Positions 53,359 to 63,034 are shown, counted from the first letter of the stretch. The stretch: DNA of 64,000 nt from Pseudoips prasinana (GCA_951640165.1 OX621255.1:28680001-28744000); one strand, 5' to 3'. The notes: generated by a model from the sequence alone, not told the origin. Program-made: numbers and translations.

Positions 53359-54640
53359 GGTCTTTACCTATGAAATTGCCGTTTTGTATGAAAAAATTTA
53401 AACGAATTTTTTTCATGAATTTTTTTATTTGTATTAATCGAAGTAATCACCCATGCAATCAATGCATCTTTGCCATCGCAGTGGCAGTTTATTGATGCCC
53501 TTCTTAAAGAAATCAGCTGGACGGGAGGCAACAAATTCTTCAAAGGCATTTTGTACTGCCTCTCGGGTATTGAATTTTTTTCCCGCCAAGAAGTTACCCA
53601 AATTCTGGAAAAAGTAGTAGTCTGTAGGCGCAAGGTCTGGTGAGTAGGGCGGATGACGGAGAGCTTCCAACCCCAGTTCTTGCAACTTGGAGACCGTCTG
53701 CTGTGCAGTATGAGGTCGCGCGTTGTCGTGCAGGAGCAGCGGAGACGAGCGATTGACCAATGCTGGTTGGAGATGCGCCAGCTTCTCCATCATTGTGCTC
53801 AGTTCTTCACAGTACACATCTGCAGTAATGCTCACCCCGTTTGGTAAGAAGCTGTGATGAATCACACCGGCGCTAGACCACCAAACAGTGACCATCACTT
53901 TTCTAGGGGTAAGTTTTCGTTTAGGGCATTGTTCAGGTGCTGAACCAGGATCCAACCAACTTGCTGAGCGCTTGCGGTTATCAAACAGAATCCATTTTTC
54001 ATCGCAGGTAACAATGCGGTTCAAAATTCCTTCATTTGTGTGTCTGTTGAGCAGTGCAAGGCACGTCTCGACGCGTACTTCGCGCTGGCGATCATTGAGT
54101 TCGTGGGGCACCCATTTGTCAAGCTTTTTTACCTTGCCAATTTGACGCAAATGGACCAATATTGTTTTGACGCTAACGTCGAAAGCTGCTGCTAATTCAG
54201 CCGTAGATTGTGTATCATCAGCTTCCACAACCGCCTTTAATTCGTCATTGTCGACCAAAGTCTTCGGACGACCGCGAGGTTCATTTTTCAGGTCGAAATT
54301 TCCAGAACGGAAGCGAGCAAACCAATAACAGGTGGTGCGTTGGTTTGTAGTGTTAGCTGCGTAAACGTCGTTGATGTTGCGTGCCGCTTGTGCCGCGTTG
54401 CTGCCACGACGGTACTCATATTCCATAATTACTCGAATTTTTAACGTATCCATGATGACGAAAAAGATTGAAATGCGATGAAAATGTAACACTAATCAAT
54501 AAAGAAATGACTACTTTTGGAAAAAAGAATCCATGTTTTTAAAATAAAATTAATTTGAAATTAGAATTCTTAGCCAAACAAAAATTATTTTGATTTGAAA
54601 TGGCCAGTACTGCAGAACGGCAATTTCATAGGTAAAGACC
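53359..54640 (-). mobile_element. Complete mariner transposon (cecropia/mellifera type)
   Basis: 1,282 bp with perfect 25-bp inverted ends beginning GGTCTTTACCTATGAAATTG and TA at 53357-53358 and 54641-54642. One open transposase frame on the minus strand. Standard mariner architecture and length; potentially functional. Confidence 0.95.
53434..54453 (-). CDS. Mariner transposase, DD34D, intact
   Basis: 339 residues from the ATG at 54453 (MDTLKIRVIMEYEYRRG); an upstream in-frame extension uses no ATG. The N-terminus has the two helix-turn-helix units (NAAQAARNIND ... STAELAAAFDVSVKTI), then the linker WVPHEL, typical of mariners. Catalytic residues: D in VTCDEKW (residue 151), D in LLHDNARPH (243) and D in YSPDLAPTDYYFF (278); the last pair are 34 apart, hence DD34D. 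Sequence style (KVKKLDKWVPHEL, TGINKL-like KGINKLPLRWQRCIDC) is that of the cecropia subfamily, which includes the ancestor of human SETMAR. No stops or frameshifts. Confidence 0.95.
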   Translation of the reverse strand: MDTLKIRVIMEYEYRRGSNAAQAARNINDVYAANTTNQRTTCYWFARFRSGNFDLKNEPRGRPKTLVDNDELKAVVEADDTQSTAELAAAFDVSVKTILVHLRQIGKVKKLDKWVPHELNDRQREVRVETCLALLNRHTNEGILNRIVTCDEKWILFDNRKRSASWLDPGSAPEQCPKRKLTPRKVMVTVWWSSAGVIHHSFLPNGVSITADVYCEELSTMMEKLAHLQPALVNRSSPLLLHDNARPHTAQQTVSKLQELGLEALRHPPYSPDLAPTDYYFFQNLGNFLAGKKFNTREAVQNAFEEFVASRPADFFKKGINKLPLRWQRCIDCMGDYFD

Positions 54641-54642
54641 TA

Positions 54643-54995
54643 ATATTTATGCCATTTGATAAGAGAAGGATATTATGGGTAATGGGGGCGCCAAAATATA
54701 TGGACACCCATTTCATGCCGATTTTGCACCTTAACAAATAGTGGGTCCTACTGTTTGTTTTACCTGGCCTCTACGAGGGCATAAGAATTGCAGTGTAAGG
54801 GATTTGATATTACACTATTTGTTTTATTCGTAATCAAGTCTTCTCTAGGGAGTTGCATAGTAAATCAGTTGCGGGGTGTAAAGTGTAGTTTTGTGGATAT
54901 TATTAACTAAAATAGCGACATTTATAAGAAAGGATTGTCTTGAAGAATTACTATTCGCTTTAAAGAGGTTACAGCCTCAAGTTACGCCCACATTT
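54643..54995. other. No feature recognised
   Basis: Sequence right of the mariner; no repeat match. Confidence 0.45.
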
Positions 54996-55005
54996 GATAA
55001 GATAA

Positions 55006-55215
55006 ACACATACATACATAGACTCACGCCTGTTTCCCAGAGGGGTAACCAGAGACAACGGATTTCCATTTGTCACGATATTTGCTTGCACACCTCTTTT
55101 GCCTCGTTTACTGTCATTATATTCATCATACATGCTCGCCGGTGTAGGGTGCTTCTGATCTGGCCTTTCTTGAGAATGTCTCCAATTTGGTCAGAGAATG
55201 TACTACGAGGTCTAA
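55006..55215 (-). mobile_element. LINE-B insertion with 10-bp duplication
   Basis: GATAAGATAA flanks it (54996-55005 and 55216-55225). It starts CACATACATACATAGACTCA and carries CATGCTCGCCGGTGTAGGGT. Confidence 0.8.
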
Positions 55216-55225
55216 GATAAGATAA

Positions 55226-55589
55226 GCTATAAAGTAAATGTGGTAAGTACAAAGATGTTAATATCATATTAGTTAAGTCCTCACATTTAACCGTTTACGG
55301 CATAAGAGGATTCACATCTAGATACAATACATTGATTAAAGTCCTTAACATGTTATGTCCAATAAATTAATAATTCACATATTTGCAATGTATATAGTAC
55401 TTTTATTTAATTTATTATTAATGATTTGATATATTTCATTTATGTCCATACTTCAGAAATTCATCTACCGTGTAAAAAACATTTTTCGACTAGATATTTA
55501 TAAAATTCAGTCTTGAATTTTATTTTGCGGACTTGAAATATTCAGGTAGATTGTACAATTTAACTGACATATGATTTGAATTTCTGTGG
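55226..55589. other. No feature recognised
   Basis: AT-rich. Confidence 0.45.
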
Positions 55590-55760
55590 TGTAAATCACA
55601 AATGTCGAGATTCGCAGGCGAACACAAGTAACTGACACAGCCCGAAAAATTGCTAGTGGTCAGGGTTCAAAGCTCGTATAACTGACGGCCGCTGGGCAGA
55701 AAGGTTTTTGACTGGCGATAACGTAGGTCATTGCATTGATTAGCCATGGCATATGCTGAA
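55590..55760 (+). pseudogene. RTE-type LINE C-terminal fragment
   Basis: GCCCGAAAAATTGCTAGTGG and ACTGACGGCCGCTGGGCAGA encode remnants of AR-KIA and TDGRWAER-like segments, as at 60285-60670. Confidence 0.6.
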
Positions 55761-55856
55761 CGGGACACACTGACTGAACTGGACTGGGCTTCATCTGGAT
55801 CTTCTTGTGTCTTATTGCGAGCAAACTAATCTAACGTTGAAGATAATAATATCTTA

Positions 55857-56266
55857 GTAATAATATCTCAGGTCATTATTCACACACGTTCATTTAATCC
55901 CAAACTAAGCAGAACTTGTACTATGGAAGTCAGATAACTGATTTACTACATTCTACTTGTCTTGATTGGCGAGGTTAGCAACTAGGCTCGCGGTCAGTCC
56001 ATAGATGGGTGACCGCCAAAGTGGTTTCATTTCTGAGCGTCTTCGTGCTGCGGAGGGCACGTGTAGCTGTCGGTCCTGGTTGTAGCCGTTAGGCAACAGG
56101 CTTGAACAACTCTGAAACTAGAGTAACCACTGCCCATACGATAAGTAAGTATAGATAATTGCACCCAGACTCAGGAGAAACAGACATGTTCATGCACACA
56201 AGTATCTGTCCTGGGTGGGAATCGAACCCACACAATTTACCAACCACGCTACAGGCACGTCAAAAT
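55857..56266 (-). repeat. SINE group B, copy 8, interrupted by a 5S SINE
   Basis: Tail ATATCTCAGGTCATTATTCA to 55960; resumes with ATTGCACCCAGACTCAGGAG and head with GGTTCGATTCCC on the minus strand. Confidence 0.75.
55961..56150 (+). repeat. 5S rRNA-derived SINE, copy 11, nested
   Basis: TTGGCGAGGTTAGCAACTAG, CATAGATGGGTGACCGCCAA, body with a deletion, and CACTGCCCATACGATAAGTA end. Inserted into the group B SINE, so it was mobile after that SINE. Confidence 0.8.
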
Positions 56267-56690
56267 AAGCGCAGTATCTAAAAATAGATATGCAATTTTT
56301 TGCATATACCTCAGTGATTTCTTTAGTTATATATTGTAGTAGACTCGATGAGTATTGTATATAAGTTTATTTAGAGTTATTTATTTGTTATATTTTGTAT
56401 AATTAATATTTGATTAAAAACTCTACATTGTTACTCATGTCAATGAAGCAACGATCAAAGTTCAATGTCGATTTAGTTATTATTGTATAGCTTTTTGTTA
56501 TTTTAGATACAATCAAAATGACATTTATTACTGGTATATTAGATGTAATTTTATTATGCTCAAATATCATTGAATATTTCTAGTTTTTAGTGATTTTTGT
56601 TTGCAACATAATAAATAAAAAATAATAATGTCCTCCGGGTCGATTTCATCTGCTTATAGTAATTTTATGAATGGACAAAATCGTAATTTA
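56267..56690. other. No feature recognised
   Basis: AT-rich. Confidence 0.45.
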
Positions 56691-56694
56691 TGTA

Positions 56695-56891
56695 CAGTCA
56701 GCACCAAAAGTCGATGAACAGAATGTATATTTAACAGTACAGTTACGGCGTCAAATCAGGGTAATCTAATGATAATATTTAATGGATAAAGCACAGCACA
56801 TCCATTAAATATATCATTAGATTACCCTGATTTGACGCCGTAACTGTACTGTTAAATATACATTCTGTTCATCGACTTTTGGTGCTGACTG
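56695..56891. mobile_element. Near-perfect hairpin MITE (TA flanked)
   Basis: Arms of about 92 bases (outer CAGTCAGCACCAAAAGTCG) match with a single one-base indel around a 12-base loop AAAGCACAGCAC. TA lies at 56693-56694 and 56892-56893. Looks like a Tc1/mariner-class MITE. Confidence 0.85.
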
Positions 56892-57179
56892 TACCCATAT
56901 TATAAAATATGACACCAAATCGTGAATGAATTTAATTTATTCATGAATTTGATTAGGAAGTAATAAATGGCACCGACATTCGCAATTTCCTCGTTCATTA
57001 AGTACACAAATAAATCACAGCGCCCTAATTTCCAATGAGCAAACATTACAATACGAATTCACAAGGGCACGCGGGCGCAAGCTGGTCTCATCAATATTTA
57101 TCTGCTTTTTCGATTAGTTTGTCGATTTGTGTGACTTTTTTAATTATAGAGAACGCCCGCACTATACATAAATGAATCC

Positions 57180-57431
57180 GGTCACCGTAGCCTAGTTGGT
57201 AGTGCTCCTGCCTACGAAGCTGGTGGTCCTGGGTTCGAATCCCGGTAAGTGCAAATATTTGTGTGATGAGCACGAATATTTGTTTCTGAGTCATGAATGT
57301 TTTCTATGTATTTAAGTATTTATCTATCTATATAAGTATGTATATCGTCTCCTGGTACCCATAGTACAAGCTTTGCTTAGTTTGGGGCTAGGATGATCTG
57401 TGTGACATTGTCCCTAGATATTATTATTATT
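57180..57431 (+). repeat. SINE group A, copy 3 (reference copy)
   Basis: A box TAGCCTAGTTGGTAGTG near 57187, B box GGTTCGAATCC at 57232, tail CTTTGCTTAGTTTGGGGCTA and an ATT repeat end. Full length in sense orientation. Confidence 0.85.
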
Positions 57432-57434
57432 GAT

Positions 57435-57482
57435 TGAGAAAAATAAAAACGTAAACACTTGTTTACGTTTTTATTTTTCTCA
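57435..57482. repeat. Perfect 23-bp-arm hairpin
   Basis: Left arm begins TGAGAAAAATAAAAACGTAA; the right arm is its exact inverse, loop CT. It starts three bases after the SINE tail. Confidence 0.8.
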
Positions 57483-57542
57483 GTCAAGGTCTGGTATTTC
57501 AAAATCACGCGGGTTAAACCAAGGGTGATTATTATTATTATT

Positions 57543-57612
57543 AATGTAAAAGGTTTTTATTCACGTAGACTTTAAAAAAGAACAAATAGTCAGAACATGT
57601 TTGTAGTAAGTA
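57543..57612 (-). repeat. Repeat L, copy 2
   Basis: AAAGGTTTTTATTCACGTAG and AGTCAGAACATGTTTGTAGT. Confidence 0.5.
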
Positions 57613-57637
57613 ATATAATGAATACTTCATTAGTGCC

Positions 57638-57975
57638 TCGTTGATCTAGCGGTAGCGTGTTCACCCGCAGAGAACGAGGTCCTGGGTTAAAATCCCGGGT
57701 CGGGCCAAGAAGTGATTTTGGGATTATTCCGTAAAAAGAAATTTCTCACTATCAGCCCGAAGTCTGGGAGTTGGCGGGATTAGACCCCAGTGCCTCGGAG
57801 AGCCTGACCTCTTTCCGGTGTGTCGCTAGTCGTCCCATCGGATCATGAGAGTGATGGAATAGAAAATGCCCCTGTGTTCGGGCACACATTTTTGCACTAT
57901 AATATGTCCTGCGCAATTGGCTAATCTCCATTGGGAATGGCCGCCGTGGCCGAAATTCGGTCGGAAAGACATCAG
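57638..57975 (+). repeat. SINE group D, full-length sense copy
   Basis: GTGCCTCGTTGATCTAGCGG, B-box GGTTAAAATCCC, GTGCCTCGGAGAGCCTGACC and GGCCGCCGTGGCCGAAATTC. Confidence 0.8.
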
Positions 57976-58915
57976 CAATCGGGATAGTTAGCATATTGTT
58001 TAATTATTCGCGGGTATATAACAGTTAGACATTTATAGGTCTCCACGAATAAGTAGACATTTATTATGTACATCTCGATGTGAGGAGTATCAGTAGCAGG
58101 CAAAAGATTAAATAGCAAAATTAACGATCTATGCAATCGCATTAAATGCAGCTATCTCATTGCCTCTGGTGTAATTCTAAACACATCAAAACATATTTTT
58201 GTACTAACTTATCGTTTACAAAATTATTTGGCCGCCACAGGAAAGCATTTTTGCTGTATTTTACAATGCATATTATGTAAAGTCCAAACAGATCAACTTT
58301 GTTAAAAGAAACACAATTACTTTTACTATTTATAAGACACCACTTAATAGACGTTTTGTTTCACGTATCCGGTTTCGCGTTGTTGCATTCGGCATATTTA
58401 AACTTGTCCACCTCTTATCCCGAGCGATCATGAATATTCAAGAATATTCTCGCTATCAAACTTTAAGCTATATTACTAAAAAGTAGACTCATAATCCGCA
58501 TTTATAATATTAGTAAGATATTAGCGGCGCAATTTGTTGTATTTTATCTTAAAAGCAATTATCTTAAGTATTAGGTACATATACTATCGGTAACACGAAA
58601 TAATTTCAGCAGAAAAATATACAAAGTTAATTCCAGGACAGCCAAAGGTCAAATAGTCTATTTAAGCTCGAGTCCTGAGTCTTGGTAATGAAAAATTTAA
58701 TAATGTAATGAACGTTCGTTTATGTTTCATTTCGTTACTGCTATGAGATTCAAATGCCACGTAATGAGACTGGAGATGAGCTCTGCAAATAGCATTTTTG
58801 TGGTAATTTCTTTTAGATTCCTTTTAGTTACAGGTATACTTGGTGAAACACTGCTCAGGTGAACACTCCGTTAATTAATATTGTACCCATATTTAGCAAA
58901 TAAATTCTTATTATT
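57976..58915. other. No feature recognised
   Basis: AT-rich host-like DNA; a short TTATAATATTAGTAAGAT near 58502 may be the end of a repeat F copy. Confidence 0.4.
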
Positions 58916-59173
58916 ATTATATCCTGGGACATTATTCACACACGGTCATCTGATCCCAAACTAAGCAGAGCTTGTACTATGGAAACCAGATAACTGATAT
59001 ACTACACATACTATTTTTCTTTTGTAAATACATACTTATATAGATAATTTACACCCAGACTCAGGACAAACAGACATGTTCATGCACACGAATATATGTC
59101 CCGGGTGGGAATCGAACCCACGACCTCCTGCGTGAAAGGCAGCGTATCTACCAACCACGCCAACAGGCCCGTC
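58916..59173 (-). repeat. SINE group B, copy 9 (reference copy)
   Basis: Full-length: ATATCCTGGGACATTATTCA tail to CCACGCCAACAGGCC head; B box GGTTCGATTCCC on the minus strand. Confidence 0.85.
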
Positions 59174-59348
59174 ATTTTCAATTAATAATGTTTTGTTAGT
59201 TTTGGGAACACTGCGTTAATGATGGCATAGATTTTCACATTTTGTAATTTGACTAGTATAAATGGCGATTCAAGCAAATCCTAAACCTAATAAAGGGACG
59301 CGGAAAAGCTATCTGGCGGATGTTCGTGGGATTAAATCTTAAGTATTA

Positions 59349-59597
59349 AGGCTGATTTCAGAGTGACGCGCGCGGCACGCACCGGCGGCCAGCGCGTCTC
59401 AACAGCCGCGTGCGAGACGCGTCACTCTGAAACGCTAGCTGCCAGTAGAGGAGCTCGGGCAGCGCTGGCCGACGGCGCGCGTCTCACACGCGGCGCGCTT
59501 GAACTGCGTGACTATGACACGCAACTACTATCTAGTGTAATTGTAAGCGCGCGCGTTTGGATGGCGCCGCTCGCCGGCGCGACTCTGAAATCAGCCT
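59349..59597. mobile_element. CpG-rich MITE with TA flanks
   Basis: AGGCTGATTTCAGAGT and its exact inverse close a 249-bp element flanked by TA (59347-59348, 59598-59599). The inside is strongly GC/CpG-rich (GACGCGCGCGGCACGC; inverted GCGTCTC/GAGACGC pair) against AT-rich surroundings. The 80-residue frame is a by-product of the composition. Confidence 0.7.
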
Positions 59598-59829
59598 TAC
59601 TGTAGCACGAATCGATTTTCATTTGTTATCTGTATACATTTTAACCTTTTTACCGCTTGCTAATCTGCCCACGCGTCTGTGTGGCCGAGCCTTACTTAAT
59701 AGCTTACCTTCTTACCATTTATTTTTGCTCGCATTATACTGTTTTTGTCGTTTAGGTACAGTAAGGGTGATTTTCTGGCAAGAAAAACACCGCTTTATAA
59801 TTGTAACTCCTTTATAACTTGTTATTTAA

Positions 59830-60243
59830 AAGTGAAATGTTATTTTTACACGCCGAGATCTCGGTTCCGAGATTGATCCATCAGTATTCATGTTACACCT
59901 TTTATGTGTCTTGTCTTATCCATCAGGATCGTTTGTACTATCCCCCACTGGTTTTATTCTATCCCTAGAGCCCTGAATGAGGTATGCACATAATCCAGTA
60001 CGCTTCTTAGAGGTAGATCCTTGTAGTCACCTGGTTCTGGATATGCCAGCCCCAGGATTGCCATTCTGTGTCTCGCCAATGCATCGCATTTGCATATTAT
60101 ATGCAGCATTGTTTCATTTTCTTCCCCACAGGTCCTGCAGATCGGGCTATTCGACAGTCCCAGTTTGTGTAGGTGGTAGTTGGTGCCGTAGTGGCCCGTG
60201 AATACTGCTACTATTAGTCGTAGCTGGTTTCTGCTGTATTTCT
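59830..60243 (-). pseudogene. LINE C-terminal zinc-knuckle fragment and 3' UTR
   Basis: The minus strand translates without interruption as RLIVAVFTGHYGTNYHLHKL, then SPICRTCGEENETMLHIICK and CDALARHRMAILGL, ending ...RALGIE and a stop near 59968. The C-x2-C-H-C cluster (CRTCGEENETMLHIICKC) is the knuckle found after RNase H in R1/I/LOA-type LINEs. The 3' UTR ends with GATCTCGGCGTGTAAAAA. 5'-truncated. Confidence 0.75.
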
Positions 60244-60284
60244 AATTCCTTTCATGTGTACTCATATTCAGTAAATATATTCAT

Positions 60285-60670
60285 TGATCACTCACTGTGG
60301 GACTTATTAGACGGCTAGAGGTAACCCAAAGAGCAATGGAGAGAGCTATGCTTGGAGTTTCCCTGCGAAATCGAATCAGAAATGCTGAGATCGAGATCCC
60401 CAGGCGAACCAATGTAACCGTCATAGCCCGAAAAATTGCCAAGGTGAAGTGGTGGTGGGCATGGCACATAGCTTGTAGAGCCGACGGCCGCTGGGGCAGA
60501 AAGGTTCTTGGTCGCCCATGGGCAGGCCCCCTACAAGATTCAAGATGGACCAATGATTTTGTAAAGGTCGCTGGAAGTCGCTGGAAGCGGATAGCGCAAG
60601 ACCAGCAATTGTGGAGATCTTTCGGGGAGGTCTTTGTCCAGTAGTGGGCGTCTTTCGGCTGATATGATGA
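60285..60670 (+). pseudogene. RTE-type LINE ORF2 C-terminus and 3' end
   Basis: An open frame of about 115 codons: QRAMERAMLGVSLRNRIRN, KIAKVKWWWAWHI, ADGRWGRKVLGRP and FVKVAGSRWKRIAQDQ, the conserved tail of RTE-clade reverse transcriptases (usual WxxGH, DGRWG.KVL and RPPTRW motifs). The 3' UTR is only GTCCAGTAGTGGGCGTCTTT and GATGATGATG. It serves as the reference for the many RTE ends in this window. The RT domain itself is missing. Confidence 0.8.
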
Positions 60671-60817
60671 TGATGATATTAATTGAATTGATATGAGAAT
60701 AAAATCTCTTTAAGTTCTTATCTCTTTACTTACATATCGACAAGTTCTTATGGAACCCTCGGTGCAAGACTACGATTCTTTAGTTATTTTTTGTATATAA
60801 ATTTAATTACATACCTC

Positions 60818-61172
60818 TGCATATTTCATGTGTAAATAACAATTAACGTTCCCGAAATACACTTATTCTTAATTATAAATTACAGCCCTTTGAGTGCGCT
60901 AATTACTCTGTTAAACCTCGCGCTCCACCGACGCAAACAAACGTCCAGCGACCACTGAAATACTCACACAAAGCGTCGCTGCAAGTTGTTACCACAAAAT
61001 TATATTAAAGCCGCTGTTCTACTGTACCTGTTGGAGATATTTTTGTTAATGTTGTGAGTCTAAATAAAACATAATATACAATAAAATACTTTTTATTGTA
61101 TACACTCCAACAAAATAAATACATAGAAAATATATAAAACAATCTTGCAGAATGGGTGGTCTTATCGCATTA
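60818..61172 (+). repeat. Tandem duplication, copy 1
   Basis: TGCATATTTCATGTGTAAAT, AGCCCTTTGAGTGCGCTAAT, AAACGTCCAGCGACCACTGA and GCTGTTCTACTGTACCTGTT, then a minus LINE-A tail; the same order is at 61582-61905. Copy 1 has about 45 extra bases (CCTCGCGCTCCACCGACGC, and GCGTCGCTGCAAGTTGTTAC). Confidence 0.85.
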
Positions 61173-61182
61173 AGTTTAAAGA

Positions 61183-61388
61183 CATTTTTTTAAGACAACG
61201 CCCGCATTTGGGAATATATCCCTGTGTCGCAGGGTAATTTACAAACATATAATACACGGACACAAATTACATCCAAACTATGATCAATTATTTATGGGTG
61301 ACACAAATAGTAGTCCGGCGTGGGACTCCAACCCGCGACACGAAGAGGCGAGGCGACTGTCTTAGCCGCCAAAACTACGCTGAGCTTC
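61183..61388 (-). repeat. SINE group E, copy 2
   Basis: GACAACGCCCGCATTTGGGA tail, ACACGGACACAAATTACATC and head CGACACGAAGAGGCGAGGCG on the minus strand. It interrupts the LINE-A tail of duplication copy 1. Confidence 0.65.
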
Positions 61389-61422
61389 TACAACCAGACA
61401 ACTGATAAACATTATACTATTC

Positions 61423-61550
61423 TACTAATATTATAAATGCGACAGTTTGTAAGTATGGATGTTTGTTACTCTTTCACGCAAAAACTACTGCACGGATTTT
61501 GATGAAACTTTGTTGTAATGTAGCTTATAAATCGAAGAAACACAACTGCT
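61423..61550 (-). repeat. Repeat F, partial copy 9
   Basis: CTACTAATATTATAAATGCG and CGCAAAAACTACTGCACGGA. Confidence 0.6.
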
Positions 61551-61581
61551 AAAATCGTATTATATGTATATGATATAATAT

Positions 61582-61905
61582 CTGCATATTTCATGTGTAA
61601 ATAACAATTAACGTTCCGGAAATACACTCTCTTAATTATAAATTACAGCCCTTTGAGTGCGCTAATTACTCAGTAAAACAACAAACGTCCAGCGACCACT
61701 GAAATACTCACACAAAGCTTGTATTAAAGCCGCTGTTCTACTGTACCTGTTGGAGATATTTCTGTCTATGTTTTGCGTCTAATTAAAATAAATAATATGG
61801 AATAGAATACTCTTTACTGTACACACTCGAAAAATAAAAATACATAGAAAACAAATTACGAAATCCTGTATAATGGGCGGCCTTATCGCATTAAGCGATT
61901 TCTTG
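61582..61905 (+). repeat. Tandem duplication, copy 2
   Basis: Matches copy 1 at 60818 through the LINE-A tail (GGGCGGCCTTATCGCATTAA), with deletions. Since both copies hold the LINE-A end at the same place, the duplication came after that insertion. Confidence 0.85.
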
Positions 61906-62019
61906 CTGACAACTTTTGGATGGATAGGTCCTTTAATTATTTAAAATAGAAGGTTTGCAACAAATGATGAAGTAAGGGAGAATAAAATGTCTATCAGGAT
62001 TCTCATAAAAGTGTTCATA

Positions 62020-62494
62020 CAGCCTAGCCGAGGAGTTGACGTTCAAACCCAAAATTTTGATACTTACTTTATGATGAGGAATATCCGAATCCCCCCCATG
62101 TATGTTCTACAATTTTGCGTAGTTTTCGACTTAAAACTTGAAAAGAATGTTTAATGATTTTTTCGTAAATTTCACCTAACATCAGTTTTAATTTTTTTTT
62201 CTCGCTCTGTTGAACATTTCTGGTTCAGTTTCTTTTTGATAACTAATTAGCATAGTTTAAACGAACACCCTAAAAAGTAGATATGGTTTATTTAATCATT
62301 GCAGAACAGACTTAGAAAATTCTAAATTTATTATTTTCTTCATTCGAAAGTTCTAAATTAGGGTTTGAGCTCAGGACTTATAAATTTTCAAATTATATAA
62401 AAAAAACTCAAAATCGTAGAACGTACATTCGAATACTTATCATAAAGTACCTATCTAAATTTTGCGTTTGAACGTCAACTCCTCGACCAGCCTG
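62020..62494. mobile_element. 475-bp TA-flanked MITE or decayed Tc1/mariner element
   Basis: Inverted ends CAGCCTAGCCGAGGAGTTGA and CAGGCTGGTCGAGGAGTTGA (second read minus), extended through GACGTTCAAAC and TACTTTATGATAAG-like blocks for about 90 bases. TA at 62018-62019 and 62495-62496. No transposase frame. Confidence 0.8.
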
Positions 62495-62700
62495 TATTAA
62501 TATCGTTTTTACAAAACCATTACAATTTCTGCATCAGAACTGAAAAAACACTAGGCCACCTCAATTGTCAGATTTATGCGGAGACAATTAAACGGTATAA
62601 TCCCTTTGCGAAGCCGGTTGGGTGATTTGTTTCGATTCGACTAGTTCATGACAATGCACGTTCAGACACAGGTATGAATGTATTTATAAATATATGAGTA

Positions 62701-63030
62701 CTAGCTGTGTCCCGCGGATTTACCCGCGTTAAACTTATTAAATTATAGCCGTTTTGTTTCTCCGATTTATTAGCTACATACTACAAAGTTTCATTAGAAG
62801 CGGCTAAGACTATCGCCTCGTCGCTTCGTGTCCCGGGTTTAAATCCCGCGCAGGACAACTATGTGATAAATAATTGTTCTGAGTCTGGATGTACTTTGTG
62901 TCCGTCAATTATATGTTTTTAAAGCGGGTGTTGCCTTTTATAAAAAAAAACCGTGCAGTAGTTTTTGCGTGAAAGAGTAACAAACATCCATACTCAAAAA
63001 CTGTTGCAATTATAGTATTAGTAGGATAAC
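62701..63030 (+). repeat. Repeat F, copy 10, interrupted
   Basis: CTAGCTGTGTCCCGCGGATT to ACTACAAAGTTTCAT; resumes CCGTGCAGTAGTTTTTGCGT to TAGTATTAGTAGGAT. Confidence 0.7.
62796..62950 (+). repeat. SINE group E, copy 3, nested in repeat F
   Basis: GCGGCTAAGACTATCGCCTC, TTCGTGTCCCGGGTTTAAAT, TCTGGATGTACTTTGTGTCC and a GCGGGTGTTGCC tail with A-run. Confidence 0.7.
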
Positions 63031-63034
63031 AGAA

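Noticed and set aside
54454..54492. Longer start for the mariner transposase
   Set aside because: The extension begins at a non-ATG codon; the ATG at 54453 gives the usual 339-residue length.
57180..57255. tRNA gene
   Set aside because: A and B boxes are present but the unit continues into a conserved tail and recurs in three places; it is a SINE head. The same holds for the B, C, D and E groups.
57752..57994. 80-residue minus frame
   Set aside because: Antisense of a group D SINE; other D copies give similar spurious frames.
59363..59605. 80-residue Ala/Arg-rich frame
   Set aside because: A product of CpG-rich MITE composition; it spans the element's right end.
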